From positions 1-12,082 of the forward strand of contig CAJVYT010000095.1 in assembly GCA_913009765.1 (NCBI GenBank): 12,082 bases of DNA, given 5' to 3'. The stretch's first letter is position 1. Every line of letters begins with the position of its first letter. Shown one piece after another: positions 1-5,965 of the stretch. Both the position numbers and the translations under genes were made by a program. Source of the DNA: an uncultured candidate division Zixibacteria bacterium. GTDB lineage: Bacteria; Zixibacteria; MSB-5A5; GN15; FEB-12. The notes under the pieces are model-generated. The model ran no database searches and was not told where the DNA came from. It saw only the letters and a program-made list of their open reading frames with translations.

Positions 1-107
1 CTGTGGTGTCTTTTTTTATTTTCATTTTTTTTTTTTTTTTTCAAGCAGAAGACGGCATACGAGATATATCAGTGTGACTGGAGTTCAGACGTGTGCTCTT
101 CCGATCT
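1..107. other. Illumina adapter read-through (assembly artefact)
   Basis: Bases 42-65 are the Illumina P7 flow-cell sequence, 66-73 an 8-nt index, and 74-107 the read-2 primer ending in CTCTTCCGATCT. They are preceded by 17 T residues (25-41) and a low-complexity tail. Read in reverse complement, this is insert, adapter, index, P7, then the poly-A that sequencers emit after running off the fragment. The index in reverse complement is ACTGATAT, which I recall as TruSeq index 25. Genomic sequence begins at about 108. None of these bases should be annotated biologically. Confidence 0.98.
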
Positions 108-126
108 AGATATCCAGAATTTGTAG

Positions 127-146
127 GGTTCAGGCATGCCTGAACC
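127..146. repeat. 20-bp perfect palindrome, TGTAGGG-led repeat
   Basis: Two 10-base arms (GGTTCAGGCA and its exact complement) form a perfect palindrome with no spacer. It is preceded by TTGTAGG, and a second palindrome with an unrelated stem at 242-266 carries the same lead-in. It looks like a dispersed REP-like intergenic palindrome. It has no T-run, so it is not an obvious terminator. Confidence 0.8.
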
Positions 147-190
147 TTATTGACATGTGTCAAAATCATTCCCGGTTTCGGTCGTTCCTG

Positions 191-206
191 ATTCGCCTAA
201 GCGAAT
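191..206. repeat. Short hairpin ATTCGC-CTAA-GCGAAT
   Basis: A 6-bp stem with a 4-base loop. A similar hairpin with a TTAT loop lies at 1116-1131 (ATTCGC, then GCGAAAT), and both are followed by TTG within a few bases, so they may be two members of one small repeat family. The flanking 147-240 stretch holds no supportable gene. Confidence 0.45.
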
Positions 207-241
207 TGAGAACTACCGATTAAGTGTCAGTATTTTTGTAG

Positions 242-266
242 GGCGGAACTCTTTAGCAGTTCCGCC
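242..266. repeat. Palindromic repeat with 9-bp stem, copy 1
   Basis: Arms GGCGGAACT (242-250) and AGTTCCGCC (258-266) enclose a 7-base loop. The 18 bases from 239 to 256 (TAGGGCGGAACTCTTTAG) recur exactly, in reverse complement, at 5915-5932, about 5.7 kb away. This is therefore a dispersed repeat rather than a chance hairpin. It shares the TTGTAGGG lead-in with the 127-146 palindrome. Confidence 0.8.
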
Positions 267-393
267 ATCAATGTCAGAACTACGAAATGGTTTGACCTAC
301 CTGACTAACTTTTATAAGGGTATTGAATATTATAATAATGCTCAGCAAATACTTTTTGATCTTTAAAGGAGAAAAATTATTATAGCGACATGT

Positions 394-534
394 ATGTCAA
401 TCGGGTTAACTTTTTTAATATTAACCTTAGTTCATAAATCATATGGAGAAGATTCACTTTTTGATTTAATCTTTGTTTTTATTTTAATTTCATCAATATA
501 TCTGATTTATAGTAAGTTTAAAAAGAAAGTATGA
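394..534 (+). CDS. Possible small two-helix membrane protein
   Basis: A 46-aa reading frame with two strongly hydrophobic segments (about residues 3-13 and 23-40) separated by a short polar stretch with acidic residues (GEDS), and a basic end KFKKKV. A good Shine-Dalgarno AAAGGAG lies at 365-371, but it is 22 nt from the ATG at 394. It sits correctly, 7 nt away, before an in-frame ATT at 379 followed by ATA at 382. The start may thus be a rare AUU/AUA codon (51 aa), or the gene may be decayed. No homology is recognised. The hydrophobic pattern with a basic C-terminal tail is what suggests a real protein. The repeat at 542 begins just after its stop. Confidence 0.35.
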   Translation: MSIGLTFLILTLVHKSYGEDSLFDLIFVFILISSIYLIYSKFKKKV

Positions 535-541
535 TTTCGAC

Positions 542-712
542 GGGTGGCACACCGCTTGAGGTTTGTTGAAAAAGTCCAAAATATGTTTCAAGACCCTTCG
601 ACTCCGCTCAGGGTGACTTGAAACACAACAACTTATAATATATCATGCTTAGCGGAGTCGAAGTATGTTCCGAATTTAGAGGTTTATCAACAAGCCCCTT
701 GCGGTGTGTTTA
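542..712. repeat. MITE-like element with imperfect terminal inverted repeats
   Basis: Bases 548-573 pair with 683-708 in inverted orientation at 21 of 26 positions by my alignment, bounding about 160 bp without a gene. Inside are two inverted copies of a GAGCGGAGTCGAAG-type repeat: 594-617 in reverse orientation and 643-667 forward. The first is wrapped by GTTTCAAG/CTTGAAAC arms (585-592 and 616-623), giving a nested hairpin. The left edge GGGTGGCACACC (542-553) recurs exactly at 9605-9616. The whole segment could fold into one long hairpin. I see no transposase and no clear target-site duplication. Confidence 0.55.
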
Positions 713-812
713 CTGTTCATAACGATGTTCTTTACACATTTTATACAATCCCTCACTATTTGCTTATCACATCCTTTCCTATGAATAACTTAATTATGAA
801 AGGAAAAATTCT

Positions 813-944
813 ATGTACAAAAACAATACAATAAATATTAACGAAAATGGCTTTAAGCCATTTTTTAAGGCAAAGCCATTTCGCTGTAATTACATACAAC
901 TGTTTAACTTACAGCGAAAAATTACCCGAAAAAACAGCCAATAA
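813..944 (+). CDS. Doubtful small ORF, 43 aa
   Basis: ATG at 813 has a suitably placed AAAGGA (799-804, 8 nt away) and opens a 43-codon frame whose product is basic and aromatic, with the stretch NGFKPFFKAKPFRCN. Two inverted repeats (844-864 and 879-919) lie inside the frame, which argues for non-coding repeat DNA instead. I recognise no family. It is kept only because the ribosome-binding site is reasonable. Confidence 0.2.
   Translation: MYKNNTININENGFKPFFKAKPFRCNYIQLFNLQRKITRKNSQ
844..866 (+). terminator. Terminator-like hairpin
   Basis: AAAATGGCTT (844-853) pairs with AAGCCATTTT (855-864); in practice the stem is AAAATGGC/GCCATTTT with a 5-base loop, and it runs into six T residues (861-866). 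It fits an intrinsic terminator on the plus strand, although no convincing gene lies upstream. It may instead be one of the palindromic repeats of this region. Confidence 0.4.
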
Positions 945-1130
945 AAGATGTTTTATATGCGAAACGAACCCATTTTTTCGATGTGAAAGGACTGGACTCC
1001 GTGGCAAGCACGGAGAGGAGTTCAGAAGAATAATGTTTTTATAATTATTATTTCCCTCTATGTTAGAGAGGATTAAGAGGTATGAAAACCCTTATAGAGA
1101 ACATGAGATAACCACATTCGCTTATGCGAA
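879..1130. other. Gene-free hairpin cluster
   Basis: No credible gene is seen in 945-1168. The stretch carries several inverted repeats: 11-bp arms TTTCGCTGTAA (879-889) and TTACAGCGAAA (909-919); a 7-bp stem CTCCGTG/CACGGAG with loop GCAAG (997-1015); short arms at 1055-1071; and TTCGC/GCGAA at 1117-1130. The density suggests accumulated palindromic repeats or an unrecognised structured RNA. Confidence 0.4.
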
Positions 1131-1168
1131 ATTGCAATGACTCAAAATATAAAGAATGAACGGTTTTT

Positions 1169-1417
1169 CTAACGTACAACTATCCGGTCGGTTTTATCTC
1201 TATCTAATAAATAATATCTTGCTTTGTGTAAAGCAATAGCAGAACAAATTGGAAGCACTATAAAAAAGATAACATATATGATAACAAAAAATAGTTCATG
1301 GTTTGTCGCAGCAATCATATCATACATTTGATGAGAATGATATCTGGTCACTAAGCCAAACCCAAAAATTTCTGCTAATAATGAACTAATAAAAATTGTG
1401 TAATAGACAGCTAACAT
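1169..1417 (-). CDS. Small two-helix membrane protein, unknown function
   Basis: Encodes 82 aa. The start at 1417 is well supported: AAGGAGGT sits just upstream, with its GGAGG core at 1428-1424 and a 6-nt spacer, the best Shine-Dalgarno site in the window. The product has hydrophobic segments at about residues 3-22 and 43-65. Between them is a polar loop with a His-rich patch (RYHSHQMYDM), and the tail after residue 65 is basic (HKARYYLLDRDKTDRIVVR). Arrangement and size suggest a small inner-membrane protein, and I do not recognise a family. It is transcribed divergently from the permease at 1866, with a possible promoter at 1464-1494. It could be a regulatory or partner subunit of that permease, but divergence is the only evidence. 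Confidence 0.7.
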   Translation of the reverse strand: MLAVYYTIFISSLLAEIFGFGLVTRYHSHQMYDMIAATNHELFFVIIYVIFFIVLPICSAIALHKARYYLLDRDKTDRIVVR

Positions 1418-1463
1418 AAATTACCTCCTTATGTGATACAGCTTTCAACATTTAGGATTGCAT

Positions 1464-1494
1464 ATTGTATGCCGAAACGATATTATTGGAGCAA
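1464..1494 (-). promoter_or_regulatory. Possible promoter of the 82-aa membrane protein
   Basis: On the minus strand a good -10 TACAAT (1469-1464) is preceded 19 nt upstream by a weak -35 TTGCTC (1494-1489). The predicted start point is about 40 nt upstream of the ATG at 1417. The spacing is longer than ideal, so the call is tentative. Confidence 0.3.
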
Positions 1495-1552
1495 TCTGTA
1501 ATAATTGATTGTTAACTGTGTTGTCTGACAATGTGATGTGATGCTGTTTTTA

Positions 1553-1803
1553 AAGTATTTCTTTACCGTTTCATGTTGAAACAGATACTTGTATAATGCA
1601 ATAGCTTGCAGGTATTTATACCTTTTTAAGTTTTAGCTGTGGTAGGTGTACTTGTCGTGAAGTCAAGTAAAGATTCGTCAGACGGTTCGGGTGTCCACCT
1701 CAGATGAATTAATTTTGTTATTTTGATAGATGAAACGAGTTCAAGGGGTATTCTATCAAGTTTGTAGTTTAAAGATTCAGCGAAGTCTTGTTCAAGTCAC
1801 TGA
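1553..1803 (+). promoter_or_regulatory. Structured leader candidate upstream of the permease
   Basis: The 448-nt divergent gap 1418-1865 has no gene but many inverted repeats: AAGTAT/ATACTT (1553-1558, 1585-1590) enclosing GTTTCA/TGAAAC (1568-1582); TGCAA/TTGCA (1597-1610); AGGTA/TACCT followed by a T-run (1610-1627); a long imperfect helix 1637-1648 with 1692-1703 enclosing ACTTG/CAAGT (1650-1654, 1664-1668); and perfect 8-bp arms TTGATAGA/TCTATCAA (1723-1730, 1752-1759). The nested helix 1637-1703 looks like a branched RNA domain. This could be a 5' leader with regulatory structure, or stacked palindromic repeats. I cannot match it to a known riboswitch class. Confidence 0.35.
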
Positions 1804-1865
1804 GAATGTAAACTTAGTAAAAATTACTTTCATATAGCAAGTCGATCTAATACTTTTACACTACT

Positions 1866-3077
1866 ATGAGTTTGATAATATTAGGAGTATTTGCTGCTGT
1901 ATATTTCGGAATGATACTTGGGAAAATTCCGGGGACAAATTTGGACCGCACAGGTGTGGCACTTCTTGGAGCTATAGTTTTATTAGCTACCGGAACAGTT
2001 CAAGTTAATAGTTTTTTTGATGCTGTTGATATTGGGACAATACTGCTGTTGTTCAGCCTCATGATACTGTCTGCTCAATTTCAGCTTGCCGGTACTTATT
2101 CATATATAGTGAAAAAAATTGGTAATTATGACTTTAATCCGACTAAACTTTTGGCTGTTATTTTGTTGACGACTGCTATATTGTCTGCTTTACTGATAAA
2201 TGATATTGTATGTCTTGCATTAACTCCGTTGGTCATTGAAATTTGTAGTAAACGTCAATTTAACCCAATTCCTTTTCTTTTGGGTGTCGCTTGTGCATCC
2301 AATATCGGTTCTGCGGCAACCTTGGTGGGGAACCCTCAAAATATTCTTGTCGGAGAGGCTCTTAAATTATCTTTTTCAAAATATTTGTTTGATAGTTTTG
2401 TACCGGTATTGTTGAGCCTTGTTTCTTTATGGCTGATACTTTCATGGCAATATAAAAAACATTGGCTTATGCCGGTAAAAAAAATAGTTGTAGACGAACA
2501 ACCTTTTAGTTTGGGTCAGAGCATCAAAGGCGGCATAATTACCTTATGCTTGTTAGCTGTGTTTATCTTCGGTTTTTTCTCACGAGATGTAGCAGCTTTA
2601 AGTGCAGCCGGTTTTCTTTTAATCTCTCGCAGTATGCGTTCACGAGATATTCTTAAAAACGTTAATTGGCAGCTTCTTGTATTATTTATCTCGTTGTTTA
2701 TTGTTAACTTTGCTTTAAATGAATCCGGCATGCTTCAAGAATTTCAAAATTTTGTTCTAAATGGTGGAATTGATTTGTATAAGCCGGGATGGCTTTTTGT
2801 CGTCAGTGCCGGTTTGTCAAACATTGTTTCCAATGTCCCAACAGTGATGCTGTTGCTTCCGTTAGCGAAACATCCCTTAGCAGGCTCGGTTCTTGCTTTA
2901 TCTTCTACTTTAGCAGGGAATTTTTTCATTGTCGGTTCCATAGCTAACATTATTGTTGTTCAGCAGTCCGATAGGCTCGGAGTTCATCTCAGTTGGGTTG
3001 AGCATGCCAAAACCGGAATGCCGGTTGCATTGGTTTCATTAACTATTGCAGGATTGTGGTTATGGCTTAGTTCATAA
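1866..3077 (+). CDS. SLC13/ArsB-NhaD-type ion transporter permease
   Basis: A 403-aa polytopic membrane protein, almost entirely hydrophobic, with about ten to eleven spans. The two half-repeats of the ion-transporter superfamily are visible: the N-terminal half carries SNIGSAATLVGNPQNILVG (145-163) and the C-terminal half SNVPTVMLLLPL (322-333) with GNFFIVGSIANIIVVQQ (351-367). The first contains the family's G-N-P-Q-N hairpin tip that binds substrate and Na+. Length is near the short members of the family (arsenite, Na+/H+ or anion permeases). Substrate cannot be read from sequence; an anion such as dicarboxylate, sulfate or arsenite is possible, and no arsC/arsR neighbour supports arsenite. 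No clear Shine-Dalgarno precedes the ATG. The upstream gap is rich in inverted repeats. It converges on the archaemetzincin gene with 32 nt between stops. Confidence 0.85.
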   Translation: MSLIILGVFAAVYFGMILGKIPGTNLDRTGVALLGAIVLLATGTVQVNSFFDAVDIGTILLLFSLMILSAQFQLAGTYSYIVKKIGNYDFNPTKLLAVILLTTAILSALLINDIVCLALTPLVIEICSKRQFNPIPFLLGVACASNIGSAATLVGNPQNILVGEALKLSFSKYLFDSFVPVLLSLVSLWLILSWQYKKHWLMPVKKIVVDEQPFSLGQSIKGGIITLCLLAVFIFGFFSRDVAALSAAGFLLISRSMRSRDILKNVNWQLLVLFISLFIVNFALNESGMLQEFQNFVLNGGIDLYKPGWLFVVSAGLSNIVSNVPTVMLLLPLAKHPLAGSVLALSSTLAGNFFIVGSIANIIVVQQSDRLGVHLSWVEHAKTGMPVALVSLTIAGLWLWLSS

Positions 3078-3109
3078 GATATGTGAATGCTTGTTGGATA
3101 AACTAACTT

Positions 3110-3652
3110 TTAAAAAGCACCGGTGAGTTGGCGTTTGCAGATGTCACAGAATTTTTCAGTTTTATTATCAATATCGTTCATGGTCTGCGAATAGTAATTG
3201 ACACATTTTGGATTACGGCAGTCAGTCAAATCAAAAAGGTGTCCGAGTTGATGGATAGATTCTTTTAAAAGACGGGGAAATATCTTTTTATCATCTTCAG
3301 GAAGTCCGTAAAATTGCTGTCTGATTTCGTATAATGAAACAACCGATGTTCCGGCTATTGTATCACAATATGCAATTACATTTCGTTCATCGGGGATATA
3401 AAGATCTTCTTCGCATACACCGATTATAATTTCACGCATATTTGCTTTTGAACGTTCCAGTTTTTGAAGCAGGACAGTTGCATAATATTGGTTGCGGATA
3501 ATGTTATGAGCTTCTACCGGCATTTTCATACCTTTTAAAATATCTACCGAGCGGTTAAAAACAGGACCTATTTCGGCAGCAAGACGATTTACTATCATAA
3601 AGTCAACTTCGCCCAATGGAATTACAACTATCTTTGATTTTAATAAACTCAT
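3110..3652 (-). CDS. amzA: Archaemetzincin-like protein, probably catalytically dead
   Basis: A 180-aa full-length relative of the archaemetzincin zinc proteases (peptidase family M54). Family features include the central EEDLYIP (81-87) and a C-terminal zinc-binding segment. The usual signature is HExxHxxGxxHCx4CxM, then CxxC. Here it reads HQLGHLFDLTDC (134-145), then C150, then C169 and C172. The two histidines and all four structural cysteines are kept. The general-base Glu is Gln135, the Gly is Asp141, the third zinc ligand is Asp144 instead of His, and the Met-turn Met is Asn152. Asp can act as third ligand in snapalysin-type metzincins, but loss of the Glu should abolish ordinary hydrolysis. 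The frame is intact, so it looks selected rather than decayed. It lies 8 nt downstream of a 62-aa zinc-ribbon gene, at the end of a co-directional deoB-deoC group. A peptide-binding role is a guess. Confidence 0.85.
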   Translation of the reverse strand: MSLLKSKIVVIPLGEVDFMIVNRLAAEIGPVFNRSVDILKGMKMPVEAHNIIRNQYYATVLLQKLERSKANMREIIIGVCEEDLYIPDERNVIAYCDTIAGTSVVSLYEIRQQFYGLPEDDKKIFPRLLKESIHQLGHLFDLTDCRNPKCVNYYSQTMNDIDNKTEKFCDICKRQLTGAF

Positions 3653-3660
3653 AATATTTT

Positions 3661-3849
3661 CTAACCCGAGGAAAAAAACGGAGAACTGTTTCCGTCTTTT
3701 GAAATTTTTATTTCAACAGGTGCTGCACATTTTGGGCAATGTCCTTTGAACGCTGTCTGCTGTTTATTGACATAAATTCGTGCATATACATGACAACATT
3801 TAAAATGCATACCAATAAATGGTCTTTTCTTCTTATCATCAGTCGTCAT
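3661..3849 (-). CDS. Small zinc-ribbon protein
   Basis: A 62-aa protein with a compact Cys cluster: Cys18, Cys19 and His20, then Cys38-Pro-Lys-Cys41, with HVYARIYVNKQQTAFKGH between. This reads as a minimal zinc ribbon with a beta-hairpin linker. I recall similar uncharacterised small proteins of this FKCC...CPKC pattern, but not a name. The basic N-terminus (DKKKRP) and Ser-rich tail are probably disordered. No Shine-Dalgarno is obvious. It lies 43 nt after deoC and 8 nt before the archaemetzincin-like gene, so co-transcription with the latter is likely. Binding a nucleic acid or a partner protein is possible, but there is no direct evidence. Confidence 0.75.
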   Translation of the reverse strand: MTTDDKKKRPFIGMHFKCCHVYARIYVNKQQTAFKGHCPKCAAPVEIKISKDGNSSPFFSSG

Positions 3850-3892
3850 ACTATAAAATACAAAAAAATACAGATTTTACAACTATATTCAG

Positions 3893-4564
3893 TCAGTTTT
3901 TCTTGAGCGATTCGTGCATAATAATTACAGATGCAGAACACCCTATTCTTGAAGCTCCGGCAGAAATCATGTTCTGACAATGAGATAACAGCTTTATTCC
4001 GGCTGATGCTTTAATCTTAATTTGTCCATCAGCTGTTTTTTGCATCAGTTTTACTGCTTCAACTGTTGCTCCTCCGAAAAATCCTGTGGAGGTTTTAATG
4101 AAGTCGGCACCACTGTTAATGACTACTTTGGTTGCTTCACTAATTTCAATATCTGTTAATTGTGATGATTCGACAATCACTTTTAGAATAATATTATATG
4201 GAATATTATTTCTGATTTCATAAATTTCTTTTTCAGCCTTTTCATATTGGTGCGTTTTTAAAAGTCCAATATTTGCCACCATGTCGAGTTCATCGGCTCC
4301 ATCTTTTACCGCTAAGAGTGCCTCTTGTAATTTTAGGTCTGCTCGGTTGGCACCAAGCGGGAACCCTATTACCGATGCTGTTTTTACTTGGCTCTGCGAC
4401 AGATAAGTCTTAGCGGTGGCGACATAACATGGATTGACGCAGACAGCAAAGAAATTATGAACAATTGCTTCTTGGCATAATTTCTGAATGTCATCTTTTG
4501 TGGCATCCTGTTTTAAATTGGTATGGTCAAAATATGAGGGGAGAATGGCTATATCCGGCTTCAT
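3893..4564 (-). CDS. deoC: Deoxyribose-phosphate aldolase
   Basis: DeoC splits 2-deoxyribose 5-phosphate into glyceraldehyde 3-phosphate and acetaldehyde, the last step of deoxynucleoside catabolism, in the cytoplasm. The 223-aa product has normal family length and a class I aldolase TIM barrel. The Schiff-base lysine is Lys157 in FIKTSTGF (155-162); the second conserved lysine is Lys185 in IKASAGI (184-190); Asp94 lies in DELDMV (91-96). VIGFPLGAN (65-73) is also typical. The phosphate-binding end reads RIGCSASV (206-213), where many homologues have GTSSG, a mild variation. The start overlaps the deoB stop (ATGA), with AAGGAA 7 nt upstream, so the two are translationally coupled. Confidence 0.97.
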   Translation of the reverse strand: MKPDIAILPSYFDHTNLKQDATKDDIQKLCQEAIVHNFFAVCVNPCYVATAKTYLSQSQVKTASVIGFPLGANRADLKLQEALLAVKDGADELDMVANIGLLKTHQYEKAEKEIYEIRNNIPYNIILKVIVESSQLTDIEISEATKVVINSGADFIKTSTGFFGGATVEAVKLMQKTADGQIKIKASAGIKLLSHCQNMISAGASRIGCSASVIIMHESLKKN

Positions 4565-5742
4565 GATTCTATTCCTTTTTTAAAAGAGTGACCGTATAAA
4601 TTATTTTCAATCTGAAAAATATCAACAATTGTTTGGGCTATGTCTGCAAAAGATGTCCTTCTTCCTAAGTTTATACTTTGTTTCATCTTCTTATTATACA
4701 CCAAAAGTGGTATATGTTCTCGAGTGTGGTCGGTATGTTTTGAAAAAGTAGGGTCACATCCATGGTCAGCAGTAATAATGAGCAAGTCCTCATTGTGCAT
4801 GGTTGTGATAATTTTTTCAAGTTCTGTATCAAACTGTTCTAACATCTGTGCGAACTTCTGAGGGTTTCGCCTGTGTCCGCAGAGTTCATCAAAATCAACC
4901 AGATTGGCAAATATTAATTGGTGGGTGGTGTCATTTGAAATAGATTCTTTAATTGTTTGAAGTCCCTCAAGATTTGATTTTGTTTTGATATATGTAGAAA
5001 TACCGTCACCGGCAAACAAATCATGTATTTTTCCAATGGCAAGAGTCTTGATATTTTTCTCAATCAGATAATTTAGCAGAGTTTTTGATGTTGGTTTAAG
5101 AGAAAAATCTTTTCGTTTGGCAGTTCTCTTAAATTGTCCAATTTTGCCGTTAAACGGGCGGGCGATAACACGGGCGACAGCATGTTCACCAACTAAAATC
5201 TGACGGGCTGTTTCACAAATTTTATATAATTTTTCTGCCGGATACACATCTTCATGAGCGGCAAGTTGAAAAACAGAATCGGCAGAGGTGTAGAGAATTA
5301 TTTCTTTTGTAAGTAAATGATGTTCTCCGAGACGTTCAATAATTTCTGTACCACTTGATACACAGTTTCCAATAGTTTTTATTCCTGTAGTTTTTTCAAA
5401 TTTGTCAATTAGTTCTTTGGGGAATCCATTGGGATATGTAGGAAACGTTTTTTTGGTGACAATACCGGCTATTTCTAAATGTCCGATAGTAGAATCTTTG
5501 CCGCAAGACAATTCAGCCATTTTCCCATAGCAGCCAATCGGGTTTATGATTGGTGGGAGACCCTTGATAGAAGCAATATTTCCCAAACCGAGAGATTGGC
5601 TTGTCGGCATGTGTAAACCGCCGACTGCTTCAGCACAGTGTGGCAAGGTAGAGGCACTGGAGTCGTTATAGTCAGAGGCATCGGGTAGTTCGCCAACGCC
5701 GCATCCATCGAGTACAATTAATATCACTCTATGTATATTCAT
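4561..5742 (-). CDS. deoB: Phosphopentomutase
   Basis: DeoB interconverts (deoxy)ribose 1-phosphate and 5-phosphate, supplying the substrate for DeoC. The 393-aa protein belongs to the alkaline-phosphatase superfamily and has the family's usual length. Metal and active-site motifs are complete: Asp12 in VILIVLDGCGVGE (6-18); GKDSTIGHLEIAG (81-93) with the phospho-acceptor Ser/Thr; NLVDFDELCGHRRN (280-293), giving Asp285 and His290; ADHG (Asp326, His327); and TDHTRE (His339). The cap domain lies roughly at 95-210. The gene is first of the deoB-deoC pair. AAGG directly abuts the ATG, so the ribosome site is weak. A TATAAA (5765-5760) could be the -10 of its promoter, with no clear -35. Confidence 0.97.
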   Translation of the reverse strand: MNIHRVILIVLDGCGVGELPDASDYNDSSASTLPHCAEAVGGLHMPTSQSLGLGNIASIKGLPPIINPIGCYGKMAELSCGKDSTIGHLEIAGIVTKKTFPTYPNGFPKELIDKFEKTTGIKTIGNCVSSGTEIIERLGEHHLLTKEIILYTSADSVFQLAAHEDVYPAEKLYKICETARQILVGEHAVARVIARPFNGKIGQFKRTAKRKDFSLKPTSKTLLNYLIEKNIKTLAIGKIHDLFAGDGISTYIKTKSNLEGLQTIKESISNDTTHQLIFANLVDFDELCGHRRNPQKFAQMLEQFDTELEKIITTMHNEDLLIITADHGCDPTFSKHTDHTREHIPLLVYNKKMKQSINLGRRTSFADIAQTIVDIFQIENNLYGHSFKKGIES

Positions 5743-5842
5743 CCTTGCAATGTATTGGTTTTATATGAAAATGCAAATATGAAGCAGTGCGAGAAATTGA
5801 AAAAATATTGATTGGCGGACGAGGACATACACCATACACGGG

Positions 5843-5878
5843 ATACGTCATGCTGAGCGGAGTCGAAGTATGATGTAT
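5843..5878. repeat. GAGCGGAGTCGAAG-type palindromic repeat
   Basis: The 25 bases 5848-5872 match 643-667 at 24 positions, and share the 16-mer CTGAGCGGAGTCGAAG with the reverse complement of 594-617. Outer arms ATACGTCAT (5843-5851) and ATGATGTAT (5870-5878) pair across it with one G-T wobble. This is a third copy of a dispersed repeat family in this window. It lies in the gap between deoB and the lipoprotein gene. Confidence 0.75.
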
Positions 5879-5898
5879 TCTGTGATTTGCAATTTAAT

Positions 5899-5929
5899 AA
5901 AAAAGGCGGAACGACTAAAGAGTTCCGCC
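5899..5929 (-). terminator. Terminator of the sigma operon, built from a repeat
   Basis: Read on the minus strand, arms GGCGGAAC and GTTCCGCC (5929-5922 and 5912-5905) form an 8-bp GC-rich stem with a 9-base loop, followed by TTTTTT (5904-5899). It lies 36 nt past the lipoprotein stop. The stem is the same repeat as at 242-266, with 18 identical bases, so a dispersed palindrome appears to serve as intrinsic terminator here. Confidence 0.75.
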
Positions 5930-5965
5930 CTACTATCTAATATTTTATATAAAATCAAATAATGT

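Noticed and set aside
25..41. Poly-T run as a terminator tail
   Set aside because: It is the poly-A read-through tail of an Illumina adapter in reverse complement.
157..366. Open frame of 69 codons at the left end
   Set aside because: It runs straight through the hairpins at 191-206 and 242-266, has no ribosome site, and its product looks random.
847..1044. Open frame of 65 codons
   Set aside because: Made largely of inverted repeats (879-919, 997-1015), with its start inside a hairpin and no Shine-Dalgarno site.
108..1168. CRISPR array in the repeat-rich left end
   Set aside because: Repeats are palindromes of different sequence at irregular spacing; there is no uniform repeat-spacer pattern and no cas gene.
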